Source of the DNA: Alphaproteobacteria bacterium
Lineage (GTDB): Bacteria; Pseudomonadota; Alphaproteobacteria; Rs-D84
Assembly (NCBI GenBank): GCA_024402815.1
Contig: JAKSTB010000005.1
Span: 1-36,551 of the forward strand
DNA length: 36,551 bases
Direction of reading: 5' to 3'
Below are positions 1 to 7,919 of the stretch, piece by piece (the first letter of the stretch is position 1; each line of letters starts with the position of its first letter). The notes beneath the pieces were generated by a model that worked only from the letters and a program-made list of their open reading frames with translations, ran no database searches and was not told the origin of the DNA. Position numbers and translations under genes: made by a program.

Positions 1-546
1 CATAACCCTTGGGCGATTGTGTCGTGTTCCATATTTGGTTTAACAATGTTCATACTTTATTTCGGTTCAACTATGTGCCATGCAACCATTGGCGATAAAA
101 GCGAATGCTTTTTTGAAGTGTGGGATTCAATCGCAATTTATGCTTTGATAGCAGGAACCTATACGCCGTTTTTATTGGTTAATTTGACCCATGGTGGATA
201 TTGCGGATTGGGATGGACTATGTTTGGTATATTGTGGTCGATGGTTATTTTTGGGGCAATTATGAAAATACATAACCCACATAAACAGCCAAAATGGATG
301 GTTGTGTTGTATTTAATTATGGGTTGGGCATTGTTATTTATTTTGCCGGCCATGATTAAAACTATATCTGCACGCGGAATGTGGTTTGTTTTAGCGGGTG
401 GTTTGTCTTATTCAATTGGGGTTATATTTTATCTGTGGCGAAGAATGAAATTCGCACATGCATTGTGGCATCTGTTTGTTATCGGGGGCAGTGTATGTTT
501 CTTCTTTGCGGTGCTGTTCGGGTCAATAATAGATTTTGTGAAATAA
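1..546 (+). CDS. Hemolysin III / YqfA-like membrane protein, 5' truncated
   Basis: The frame is open from the first base, so the N-terminus lies outside the window; the GTG at 19 is probably internal. The visible 180 or so residues are very hydrophobic, with about six membrane segments. They carry the HlyIII (PAQR-like) family marks: a GSTMCHA segment corresponding to the S..YH motif, the stretch IYALIAGTYTPF, and a C-terminal HALWHLF segment with histidines placed as in the family's metal site. The family is named after a cytolysin but most members are ordinary inner-membrane proteins of unclear role, and nothing here indicates a toxin. The gene converges on der across a shared bidirectional terminator. 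The family call is firm; the function is not known. Confidence 0.85.
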   Translation, partial: HNPWAIVSCSIFGLTMFILYFGSTMCHATIGDKSECFFEVWDSIAIYALIAGTYTPFLLVNLTHGGYCGLGWTMFGILWSMVIFGAIMKIHNPHKQPKWMVVLYLIMGWALLFILPAMIKTISARGMWFVLAGGLSYSIGVIFYLWRRMKFAHALWHLFVIGGSVCFFFAVLFGSIIDFVK

Positions 547-578
547 AAAATACCGCCATATTGGCGGTGTTTTTTATT
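547..578. terminator. Bidirectional intrinsic terminator between hlyIII-like gene and der
   Basis: Stem ACCGCCA (552-558) pairs with TGGCGGT (562-568) around a TAT loop, with an A-run on the left and a T-run on the right, so it can work on both strands. The der stop codon lies inside the T-run. The 17-base core is identical to the terminator at 2575-2591. Confidence 0.85.
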
Positions 579-1902
579 CTTTATCAAATGGGTTTTCTGA
601 TTTGCTGTATTCAATAATTATTGGTAAATGTTCCCAATGCAAAGCGGTTGCAATTCCACGACGTAAATAACGCGTATATGATTCAGGAATATCAGATGCA
701 CCACCAACATTTATTGAAATTTTCATAGGGCGACGGCCCGTTTGATGTGCAAATTTTATCTTCATAGGGCGTTTCAAACGCGACATAGGTGGTTGGCGAT
801 CTGCAACCAATTTTTCAACAATTCTGTTTAATAAACTGGTCGGGGTTTCGGCGTCAGATATATCCCATTGTTCATAAATTCGTTTGAATAAATTTTGAAT
901 ACCTGTGCCTGTTTGGGCAGATATAGCCAATATCAAAGGTTTAATAATTTGGTGGAAAGAATTAGTAAATTGATGTTTCAATTTTAATAATTTTTCATCC
1001 CTTTCAATTGGATCAACCAAATCCCATTTGTTCAAAGCAACACATAAAATTTTACCAGCATCATAAACGCGGGCAGCGATAGATAATGCCTGGTTTTCTA
1101 TATTTTTAGTCGCATCTACAATTAAAATGACGATGTCTGCTTTGTCGATAGCATCCAATGATTTTAATGCAGACAGTGTTTCAACATCATCTGTAACACC
1201 GGCTTTACGGCGTAAACCCGCCGTATCCATGATGACGATATCACGACCATAAAAATGCGTTGGTATTTTGACGGTATCACGTGTGATGCCTGGTTCATCC
1301 TTTACAATTTGACGGTTTTCGCCCAAAACACGATTTACGAAAGTTGATTTACCAACATTTGGTTGTCCCAAAACCGCGATTTTAACTTTCTTATCTGGCG
1401 AGATTTCAGTTGTTTCAATTGGTGCAATTTTATCTATAAATTCATATATTTCATCAAATCCACGTTTGTGTTCTGCGGATATCAAAACAGGTTCGCCAAA
1501 ACCCAATTTATAAAAATCGTTTATATCCGCCAGACGTTTATTTGATTCAGATTTGTTAATCAACAGCAAAGCAGGGGCCTTGGTTTTTTTATGAACCAAT
1601 TTCGCCCATTCTAAATCCATAGGATTCAAACCAACACGACCATCTACAACGAATAAAACCGTATCTGCATTTTCAATCGCTTTGATTGCCATATCGGTTG
1701 AATCATGTGCGATTCCAGATTTCGTATTTTCAAGGCCGGCTGTATCAAATACAGTCCATGGACGATTCGGCATAATGCCAGATATTGTATCACGTGTAAC
1801 ACCCGGGCGATCGTGAACAAGTGCATCCCTGGAATTTGTAAGCCCATTAAAAAGTGTTGATTTGCCAGTATTAGGGCGACCAACGATAACTATGTTTTTC
1901 AT
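574..1902 (-). CDS. der: GTPase Der (EngA), ribosome assembly
   Basis: Der is a double-domain GTPase needed for 50S subunit maturation. Two tandem G domains are visible. The first has GRPNTGKS (P-loop), DRPGVTRD, DTAGLEN and NKSE. The second has GQPNVGKS, DEPGITRD, DTAGLRRK and NKWD. A C-terminal KH-like domain ends near SENPFDKE. I chose the ATG at 1902 (MKNIVIVGRPN, the family's usual start, 442 residues): it has GGAAA upstream at good spacing, whereas the longer TTG-initiated frame from 1938 overlaps the predicted promoter. In enterobacteria der follows yfgM and bamB; here those two genes lie 2.7 kb away in opposite orientation, so the neighbourhood is conserved but rearranged. Confidence 0.97.
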   Translation of the reverse strand: MKNIVIVGRPNTGKSTLFNGLTNSRDALVHDRPGVTRDTISGIMPNRPWTVFDTAGLENTKSGIAHDSTDMAIKAIENADTVLFVVDGRVGLNPMDLEWAKLVHKKTKAPALLLINKSESNKRLADINDFYKLGFGEPVLISAEHKRGFDEIYEFIDKIAPIETTEISPDKKVKIAVLGQPNVGKSTFVNRVLGENRQIVKDEPGITRDTVKIPTHFYGRDIVIMDTAGLRRKAGVTDDVETLSALKSLDAIDKADIVILIVDATKNIENQALSIAARVYDAGKILCVALNKWDLVDPIERDEKLLKLKHQFTNSFHQIIKPLILAISAQTGTGIQNLFKRIYEQWDISDAETPTSLLNRIVEKLVADRQPPMSRLKRPMKIKFAHQTGRRPMKISINVGGASDIPESYTRYLRRGIATALHWEHLPIIIEYSKSENPFDKE

Positions 1903-1926
1903 GTCTTTTTCCATTGATTTTTTATA

Positions 1927-1954
1927 ATTATAAAGCAAAAATATAAATAATCAA
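1927..1954 (-). promoter_or_regulatory. Predicted sigma-70-type promoter of der
   Basis: On the minus strand TTGATT (1954-1949) and TATAAT (1932-1927) are separated by 16 bases. The predicted transcript would start near 1920 and leave a short leader carrying GGAAA ahead of the ATG at 1902. Confidence 0.6.
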
Positions 1955-1972
1955 ACAGCGGAGGTATAAAAA

Positions 1973-2569
1973 ATGAGAAATAAAAAAAGAAGTTGGCTTT
2001 CCAAGTTATTGGATATATTTTTTAGACCGAAGTATTTCTTCAGTAAATTGGTTGTTGATGGAAAAATGGAAGATGCCATGTTGCGCGCATTTATATGGGG
2101 GCTGATTGGTGGTATCATTGTTTTGATTTTGCATTTAATTCGTGGCAATGCTTTTACTGTGTTTTCTTTGTTCAAAACATTTGTTGTTTTTCCGGTGATG
2201 GCGGTTATTATGTTGTTCGTCTGTGCAGGGTTAATGATGTTGGTTTCTGAAATTACTTCTGGGGACAGGGATTGGGAAATCGCGGTCAAAGGAATCGCAT
2301 CTATATTCTTTGTTTATCCATTGGCTTTGGTTTTAAATGCATTGGCTTTTGATTGCAGATCTATTTGGTTAATCAGTATGCTGACCGATTTATATATGCT
2401 GTTTTTGCTGTATAATATCGCAGTGTATTGTTTGCATGGTAAAAAAATCAGTGTGATTTTCGTGCTGATGGTTGGTGCTATGTTGCTGGCTGGAATATAT
2501 TTGTCTGATTACAGACCGTTGTGGTTCTTGGTCAAAAATATACCGGCAACGTTAACTTGTTTCTTTTAA
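1973..2569 (+). CDS. Yip1-like multi-spanning membrane protein
   Basis: A 198-residue protein with about five hydrophobic segments after a basic N-terminus (MRNKKRSWLSKLLDIFFRPKYF). The opening with K..D.F..P..FF and the evenly spaced helices resemble Yip1-domain proteins (PF04893-type), a bacterial inner-membrane family with no settled role. A strong ribosome site, GGAGG, lies about 7 bases before the ATG. It is transcribed divergently from der and ends at its own terminator, so it looks monocistronic. The membrane location is clear; the family assignment is moderately confident and no function can be given. Confidence 0.65.
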   Translation: MRNKKRSWLSKLLDIFFRPKYFFSKLVVDGKMEDAMLRAFIWGLIGGIIVLILHLIRGNAFTVFSLFKTFVVFPVMAVIMLFVCAGLMMLVSEITSGDRDWEIAVKGIASIFFVYPLALVLNALAFDCRSIWLISMLTDLYMLFLLYNIAVYCLHGKKISVIFVLMVGAMLLAGIYLSDYRPLWFLVKNIPATLTCFF

Positions 2570-2570
2570 C

Positions 2571-2598
2571 AAAAACCGCCATATTGGCGGTTTTTTAA
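2571..2598. terminator. Bidirectional intrinsic terminator
   Basis: Stem AACCGCCA (2574-2581), loop TAT, TGGCGGTT (2585-2592), with an A-run before and a T-run after. It separates the converging Yip1-like gene and the porin gene; the porin stop codon lies in the T-run. Confidence 0.85.
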
Positions 2599-3632
2599 AA
2601 TCCACTTCGTAGCCCCACAGCAAAAAACGGGGTTGTGTCTGCAAGACCCGCGGACATAAATAAACTGGTTTCTTCGGTGTATTTATATCTGAATGAACCC
2701 AACACAGTATGTATATTATCGCCATGTTTTAATTTATTTCCAAATTCATCCCTGTGTGTCCAAATGTTTGTATTAGAATACAGATATGTCAAAGAAACAC
2801 TGGATTGTAATAAATCATAACTGACCCCAGAACCCGCGACAATACCATCTGCGGTTTTATTGATTGGGTTGCGATCATAAATCATACGGGCAGATGTGCC
2901 AAATACAAAACTGTTATATTGCAGGTTGATTCCCAATGCCACCTGGGTGCGCCAATCTGCCGTTACCTTTGGTGAATATGAATTTTCAACATAATCTTCA
3001 GGTTTGTTCATATATGACAGGGCCAAAGAATAGGCGGCCTTTAATTTCCCAGCAGGTTGTTTGAATTTAAATGCGAAATCAATTGCATAATTATAATCGT
3101 CATTTAATCCAGATACAGAAAATCCGTATTGGCCATATTCTGTTTGTTTTGTGGCCAAATTTAATCTTAACGCTTCATGTCCAGTTGTTGCAGCAGTATC
3201 AGATATCAAAACTTTTTTTAACTTTAATTCTTTGTGCAATATAGATTTGTCATTGATTCTTAAATAACCAACATCTGGCAGGCCCAATCCCATTTTACGT
3301 GCGATAGAATGGGTTAAACCAAATTCAGATCTACCTATATTTTTATCTTCAAATAAAATAAATGCATCATGTATATATTCGTCATCTTCCACACAATCTG
3401 CATCCAATGAATAGACGGCACCAAAACGTTGTGTGTCGTTGAATTTATAGAAAGCCCGCGCCTTGACATCCCAATCGTCGATTACAATAATTTTATCGTC
3501 TTTGGGTTCCAAGAATCCAATCATGCCGTCTGCATCTAAATCAAATTTCCAATTGCCCGCAGAATAATCAAGTGCATAGGTATTTGAACAAACAAATAAT
3601 ACGGTAAATAATGATATGATTTTATTTTTCAT
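2595..3632 (-). CDS. Outer-membrane porin-like beta-barrel protein
   Basis: A 345-residue protein with a Sec signal peptide (MKNKIISLFTVLFVCSNTYA, cleavage predicted before LDY). The mature part has alternating polar/hydrophobic strands, and the chain ends in Phe (LRSGF), the C-terminal signature recognised by the BAM complex. Composition and length resemble the general porin family (Gram-negative porin, Porin_4-like), which forms diffusion channels. The start has AGGAA 6 bases upstream, inside the end of rpoH, which it overlaps by 11 bases, so the two are probably co-transcribed. Pairing an outer-membrane protein directly behind a heat-shock sigma factor is notable but may be accidental. Substrate specificity cannot be read from the sequence. 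Confidence 0.75.
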   Translation of the reverse strand: MKNKIISLFTVLFVCSNTYALDYSAGNWKFDLDADGMIGFLEPKDDKIIVIDDWDVKARAFYKFNDTQRFGAVYSLDADCVEDDEYIHDAFILFEDKNIGRSEFGLTHSIARKMGLGLPDVGYLRINDKSILHKELKLKKVLISDTAATTGHEALRLNLATKQTEYGQYGFSVSGLNDDYNYAIDFAFKFKQPAGKLKAAYSLALSYMNKPEDYVENSYSPKVTADWRTQVALGINLQYNSFVFGTSARMIYDRNPINKTADGIVAGSGVSYDLLQSSVSLTYLYSNTNIWTHRDEFGNKLKHGDNIHTVLGSFRYKYTEETSLFMSAGLADTTPFFAVGLRSGF

Positions 3633-4566
3633 ATTTGGTTCCTGAAATCATTTTTGGTTTGTTTTCGGCATCTGCCAGAATAGCTTCGCGTAATTTATTG
3701 TATGCGCGTTCTTCGATTTGGCGAACGCGTTCACGTGATATACCATATTTTTGAGATAAAGTTTCCAATGTCGCAGCAGGGTCAGATAAACGGCGCGCCC
3801 GCAATATTTCGCGGTCACGTTCTGGTAAATTTTCCAGATGTTTTCTTAATAATTCATATCCGCGACGTTTAAATTCCAATTGTTCAACACTTTCTTCGAT
3901 TCCAGTTTTGGAATCGGCCATGTTTGATAAAATATCTTTGGCATCAGAATCTGTATTTAATGGCGCATTCAAAGACATGTCGCGTGCGGACATACGTGTT
4001 GCCACATGTTCCACATCAGATTCTGGCACAGATAAATATTCGGCAATTTGCTTTGTTTGGTCGGCAGATAAAGTGTTATCCATTATACCCAAAGCGCGTT
4101 TTGCGCGGGTCAGGTTAAAAAATACGCGTTTTTGATTGGCTGACGATCCCAATTTTACGATAGACCAATTATTCAATATAGTTTCGTAAATTTCTGCCTT
4201 GATCCAAAACATAGCGTATGTGGAAAACCTGAAACCGCGTTCAGGATCGAATTTTTGCAGGGCCTGCATCAATCCCATATTGCCACTGGCGATTAAATCG
4301 GATATGGGCAAACCATAATTTTTGAAATCATAAGCCACAGATACCACCAATCTTAAATGCGAACCAACCAGTTTTTCTGCGGCTATGTTATCGTGTTCTT
4401 TGGTCCATCTGGTCGCATATTCGTATTCCTGTTCTGCGGTCAAAATAGGGAATTGTTGAATTTCTGCGATGTATTTAGATAAACTGACATCGTCATTGTT
4501 CCCCAAAACGACGCTGGGGGTCGAATATGTCTTTGGTGGTAAAGTTGTCTTGATTTGCTTTTTCAT
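3622..4566 (-). CDS. rpoH: Heat-shock sigma factor RpoH (sigma-32)
   Basis: A 314-residue sigma-70-family factor directing RNA polymerase to heat-shock promoters. Region 2 is visible around GNMGLMQALQKFDPERGFRFSTYA and the following MFWIKAEI. The segment QKRVFFNLTRAKR matches the RpoH box that separates RpoH from RpoD and RpoS. Region 4.2 helix-turn-helix is at YGISRERVRQIEERAYNKLRE near the C-terminus. The ATG at 4566 has no Shine-Dalgarno sequence, and a TTGATA-16-TATACT promoter ends only 9 bases before it. The transcript would thus have a 2-3 base leader, leaving no room for the structured thermosensor leader known upstream of enterobacterial rpoH. Confidence 0.93.
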   Translation of the reverse strand: MKKQIKTTLPPKTYSTPSVVLGNNDDVSLSKYIAEIQQFPILTAEQEYEYATRWTKEHDNIAAEKLVGSHLRLVVSVAYDFKNYGLPISDLIASGNMGLMQALQKFDPERGFRFSTYAMFWIKAEIYETILNNWSIVKLGSSANQKRVFFNLTRAKRALGIMDNTLSADQTKQIAEYLSVPESDVEHVATRMSARDMSLNAPLNTDSDAKDILSNMADSKTGIEESVEQLEFKRRGYELLRKHLENLPERDREILRARRLSDPAATLETLSQKYGISRERVRQIEERAYNKLREAILADAENKPKMISGTKYEK

Positions 4567-4603
4567 AACTTTTATAGTATAGCAATAAAATAGAAATTAT
4601 CAA
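4550..4603. promoter_or_regulatory. Overlapping divergent promoters for rpoH (-) and yfgM (+)
   Basis: Minus strand: TTGATA (4603-4598), 16-base spacer, TATACT (4581-4576), nine bases before the rpoH ATG. Plus strand: TTGATT (4550-4555), 17-base spacer, TATAGT (4573-4578), predicting a start near 4585 and a 35-base leader with GAGGAA before yfgM. The two -10 boxes overlap, so the promoters should exclude each other. The plus-strand -35 box lies within the first codons of rpoH. Confidence 0.6.
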
Positions 4604-4619
4604 GACAAGAGGAATTATT

Positions 4620-5273
4620 ATGACAAGTATCTTACAAAGAAACAAAAATTTGAAACAATCTGTGAAGAAAACACGCGAAGAATATGCCGAAGATGCCCTG
4701 TATCGTGAAGTTTGGGAAGATGTGAATAATGAAAAAACTCAACAATTTTTGAAAAAATATTGGCGCTATATTGTTGGGGCTGCGTTGGCAATAATGATAG
4801 TTGTGTGCGGAATTCAAATTGGTTTGCGTATGCACCATGCCGCCCAGATGGCAACTGCAACTGTGTATGAAACAGCTGTTGAAGATGTCGATGCCAAAGC
4901 TTTAGCGAATTTGGCCAAAGATATGGGCGGGGCAATGTCAGATTTGGCCTTGTTCCAATCTTATTTAATCGACAAAGATGTTAAAAAATTGGAAGATTTA
5001 GCAGAAAATGGTCATACGCGTGATTTTAAAGATTTGGCCAGATTGCATATCGCATCTATGAATGGTGGTAAAATGACTGCTGTTGATTTTGAAAAATATT
5101 TATCCAGCATGGATACAAAAAAATCACCTTTCTTTTATACTGCACGTTTGATGGTTGCCCAAAAATATTTGGCAAATGGCGAAAAAGATAAAGCAGATAA
5201 AATTTTAGACGTCATTATAAATGATAAAAATGCACCTGCATCAATTTCTGCAAATGCTCAATTGTTGAAATAG
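4620..5273 (+). CDS. yfgM: YfgM-like membrane-anchored TPR-fold protein (SecYEG/BAM ancillary)
   Basis: A 217-residue protein with a charged cytoplasmic N-terminus (residues 1-44), one membrane helix (about 45-68, YIVGAALAIMIVVCGIQIGL) and a periplasmic alpha-helical domain. This is the layout of YfgM (PF09976, tetratricopeptide-like), which sits at the Sec translocon and works with periplasmic chaperones. Motifs such as EDALYREVWEDVN before the helix and LFQSYLIDK and ARLHIAS repeats after it fit. GAGGAA lies ahead of the ATG. It is followed after 9 bases by bamB, the same order as yfgM-bamB in enterobacteria, which supports the call. Confidence 0.75.
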   Translation: MTSILQRNKNLKQSVKKTREEYAEDALYREVWEDVNNEKTQQFLKKYWRYIVGAALAIMIVVCGIQIGLRMHHAAQMATATVYETAVEDVDAKALANLAKDMGGAMSDLALFQSYLIDKDVKKLEDLAENGHTRDFKDLARLHIASMNGGKMTAVDFEKYLSSMDTKKSPFFYTARLMVAQKYLANGEKDKADKILDVIINDKNAPASISANAQLLK

Positions 5274-5282
5274 GGGGCGGGG

Positions 5283-6005
5283 TTGAAAAAAATATTTTTG
5301 ATTGTTTTAGCTGGGTTAATTGGGTGGGGCTGTTCAAAGCAGGACCCGATATTGCCTGGTGTTCGTCAAAATATTTTTGAAGATATTAATGTAAAATCTG
5401 AAAACAAGGAAATTCCTGAATTATCCAAAGATATAAAAAATATCTCTGGTGATTCAACATGTGATTACCGCCAAGATTCTATGAATAATATTTGGCGTGG
5501 GGATAAAAAAGTATTTTCAGGATTTGCAACCGACAGTTTTGTGAAAAACAAACAATCCCCAATTTGTGAAGGTGGTTTCATTTATACTGGATTAACCACT
5601 GGCGAAGTAATCAAATTAAATTCATCAACGCAACAAATAGTTTGGGTGGCGGATGTTTTTCGTGCTTCAAATTTAATGGGTGGGGCATCTGTGGTTGATA
5701 TAGTTGCCCATGTTGGTGTTGATAAGAATTTTGTTTATGCCGGTGGATTGGGCGATTCGTTTTGTAAATTGAACAAATACAGCGGTGATAAGATTTGGTG
5801 TTTGAATATATCTGTGCCGGTTGATTTTATAATGGTTGATGATTACGCGTTTGTTGTTGGAACGGATAATATGTTGTATGCAATCAATACAAAATCTGGA
5901 AATGTATATTGGAAGGCTGAAGTTAAGAAACAAATTAAACCTGGGTATGACGGAACAAATATAACCGTCGGAAAACAGCGAATAAATTACAAAACAGGAA
6001 AATAA
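5283..6005 (+). CDS. bamB: BamB-like outer-membrane assembly lipoprotein, short form
   Basis: BamB is a lipoprotein beta-propeller that scaffolds BamA in outer-membrane protein insertion. Here a TTG start (purine-rich AGGGGGCGGGG before it) gives 240 residues, with a lipoprotein signal ending in IGWGC (Cys17). DPILPGVR just after it resembles the P.PGER segment of alphaproteobacterial BamB. Three PQQ-like blade motifs of the form G..(Y/V).LN...G..(I/V)W are seen at about residues 105-121, 158-172 and 196-210. Usual BamB proteins are about 390-450 residues with eight blades, so this one is much shorter; the reading frame is intact and ends at a terminator, so shortening rather than frameshift is the likelier reason. 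It lies 9 bases behind yfgM. Confidence 0.7.
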   Translation: MKKIFLIVLAGLIGWGCSKQDPILPGVRQNIFEDINVKSENKEIPELSKDIKNISGDSTCDYRQDSMNNIWRGDKKVFSGFATDSFVKNKQSPICEGGFIYTGLTTGEVIKLNSSTQQIVWVADVFRASNLMGGASVVDIVAHVGVDKNFVYAGGLGDSFCKLNKYSGDKIWCLNISVPVDFIMVDDYAFVVGTDNMLYAINTKSGNVYWKAEVKKQIKPGYDGTNITVGKQRINYKTGK

Positions 6006-6036
6006 AAAAAATACCGCCAATTTGGCGGTATTTTTA
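6004..6036. terminator. Bidirectional intrinsic terminator between bamB and lpoB
   Basis: Stem ATACCGCCA (6011-6019), loop ATT, TGGCGGTAT (6023-6031), flanked by an A-run and a T-run. It serves the converging yfgM-bamB and virD4-COG3014-lpoB units. Confidence 0.85.
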
Positions 6037-6048
6037 TGATATTTTTGA

Positions 6049-6654
6049 TTACCAAGTTGGTGCGTGATCGCCTTCTTTGATAATTGGTTGTTCGTCTTCC
6101 CAAACTGACAGGCCAGATTTCAAATCTGTTAATGTCATTTGCAGATAATATTCTACACGTGTATCAACAGATGAAAACCAACCAGATTGCAGTTTCAAAT
6201 TTCTTTGCAACATTTTACCAGACAAAGACATATTTGGTGCAACCAATGTGCCGGTATTGGCAATTGTTTTTTGATCATATTCTTTGTCGTTACGTAATGT
6301 ACGAACATCGAAAGAGGTTGTATCTTCGCCATTGTAATTTGTTGCGATTTGAGCGGAGCCTGATTTCACTAAAGTCGTTCTAATTTTTTTAGTCAAAACA
6401 TCTGTGTCAAAACGTTGTGCTGTATCGTTTTTAATATTTGCGATTGCAATCACAGGATCTTTTACTTTTTTGAAAGCACCACTTTCAATCATAGATTTTG
6501 TCATTTTTTCCGCTGTATTTGTCCAATCGCGGTATTCCAATTCCATGACATTTTGCATGCGGGCAACATCGCTGGAATCGTTCAGGTCAACCACGCGGGT
6601 TTCAGCACATGCGCATAATGCTAAACATACTGCACAAGGTATCAGTTTTTTCAT
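6049..6654 (-). CDS. lpoB: LpoB-like lipoprotein, penicillin-binding protein activator
   Basis: LpoB (YcfM) is an outer-membrane lipoprotein that stimulates the bifunctional peptidoglycan synthase PBP1b through the periplasm. The 201-residue protein has a lipoprotein signal (MKKLIPCAVCLALCAC, lipid Cys16), the VIAIANIKNDTAQRFD region, and the typical family ending of RVEYYLQMTLTDLKSGL followed by VWEDEQPIIK. AAGGAG precedes the ATG. It is the last gene of a minus-strand unit after a COG3014-type lipoprotein, a pairing that recurs in other bacteria. No PBP1b gene is in the window, so its partner is not shown here. Confidence 0.85.
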   Translation of the reverse strand: MKKLIPCAVCLALCACAETRVVDLNDSSDVARMQNVMELEYRDWTNTAEKMTKSMIESGAFKKVKDPVIAIANIKNDTAQRFDTDVLTKKIRTTLVKSGSAQIATNYNGEDTTSFDVRTLRNDKEYDQKTIANTGTLVAPNMSLSGKMLQRNLKLQSGWFSSVDTRVEYYLQMTLTDLKSGLSVWEDEQPIIKEGDHAPTW

Positions 6655-6675
6655 GTTGTTTTTCTCCTTTTGTTT

Positions 6676-7911
6676 TTATTTCAAATTTATAAATTTTTTA
6701 TCGGTTATTGTATTATGTTCACGAATATATATTAAACTATTATCTGAATTTTTCAATTTTAATTTTATATCGTCATCTATGAAATCGTTTTGTGTAATAT
6801 TTTGTTTTGTTCTGTCAATGCGTTGAACATATATGTTTTTAGGCAAAGTTGCCCAGGTGCGAACATCTGTGTTGGAAGATGTCGCAGTATAAACACTTGA
6901 TAACACCCCAAGAATGGAAGCATTATTATTGTGTGAATTATACATTGTCGCCTGCATTGCGGTTTTGGATATAGCAGATGTGTATGAACGCAAAATTTCG
7001 TTTGTTCTGTATTCGTTGTATTCAGTCATAAACATTTTATCAACATCTGCCAATAATTGTGAATTGGGCGGGGTGGGGGTTGATTGGTCGAAATAAGGTT
7101 CTGAAAAACTGAAATAAACCAGACCAATTTTTGGAACATAAAAACTGAAATCTTTTTCTTGCAGACGCGGGGCAAATCCAGATTCATAGAAAACCCAAGT
7201 CGTGTTTTTTGGCTTTTTATGTTGTTGTGCCAATTTTAAATCTGTTTGTATAAAAGTATTATCCCCCATCATACCATTTGCGCGTTTAAGATAAATTTCG
7301 GCATTTTCAAAATCGCCATCGTTCAAAAAATAAATTCCAGATAAATACATTAATGCCGGATTCATGATATCTGTGAATGCGGCCCAATCATTTTGGTTTT
7401 TATCTAATATTTCCTGTAATTGAGAGCTTTTAGATAATTTGTCTTTGTTTTCTTCTATTAACTTTTTATATTCAATCGACATATTTTGTTGGCGATTATA
7501 AGATTGATTTATGACAACGCGAACATTTGACCAATCTTGCAGTGCCAACAAATTCCAAATTTGATAATAAGATACAAACAAAGAATCCATCATATATGGT
7601 TTATATGAATTGACCCCATTACCAAACAACAAACCAGATGTTTCGCGCAGGATAGACGAAGATGTTTCGTGTAAATTTCTTTTGTTAAATTCTTCAAATG
7701 CCGCATCACTTTCGCTGAATTTATTTTCATGGAACAGGGCGGTTGCATCAATCAATAAATCAAGATTATTTTCATTTTTTATATCTTTATCTTTGGTAAC
7801 CGTTTCAAAATTGCCATGTGAAAAATTTTTTTGAACATCATCCAAATGTGATTTTGTAACAGATGCGCATCCTGATAACAGCAAACACAAAGTGATAATT
7901 TTGACGAACAT
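6676..7911 (-). CDS. COG3014-type lipoprotein (LpoB-associated)
   Basis: A 411-residue lipoprotein with signal ending LLLSGC (Cys15). The first half is helical and TPR-like (repeats such as ALMYLSGIYFLNDGDFENAEIYLKRA). The second half has WVFYESGFAP, ILRSYTSAISKTAMQ and TWATLPKNIYVQRID segments that match the uncharacterised COG3014 family as I remember it. Genes of this family commonly sit beside lpoB, as here (gap 21 bases). Eight bases separate it from the upstream virD4 stop, so all three are likely co-transcribed. Function unknown; a role in envelope peptidoglycan regulation is only inferred from the neighbour. Confidence 0.7.
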   Translation of the reverse strand: MFVKIITLCLLLSGCASVTKSHLDDVQKNFSHGNFETVTKDKDIKNENNLDLLIDATALFHENKFSESDAAFEEFNKRNLHETSSSILRETSGLLFGNGVNSYKPYMMDSLFVSYYQIWNLLALQDWSNVRVVINQSYNRQQNMSIEYKKLIEENKDKLSKSSQLQEILDKNQNDWAAFTDIMNPALMYLSGIYFLNDGDFENAEIYLKRANGMMGDNTFIQTDLKLAQQHKKPKNTTWVFYESGFAPRLQEKDFSFYVPKIGLVYFSFSEPYFDQSTPTPPNSQLLADVDKMFMTEYNEYRTNEILRSYTSAISKTAMQATMYNSHNNNASILGVLSSVYTATSSNTDVRTWATLPKNIYVQRIDRTKQNITQNDFIDDDIKLKLKNSDNSLIYIREHNTITDKKFINLK

Positions 7912-7919
7912 ATAAAATC

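Noticed and set aside
1-546. Hemolysin toxin
   Set aside because: HlyIII-like proteins are widespread membrane proteins; nothing here supports a secreted cytolysin.
4567-4619. RNA thermometer upstream of rpoH
   Set aside because: The predicted leader is only 2-3 bases, and the gap holds no hairpin over a ribosome site.
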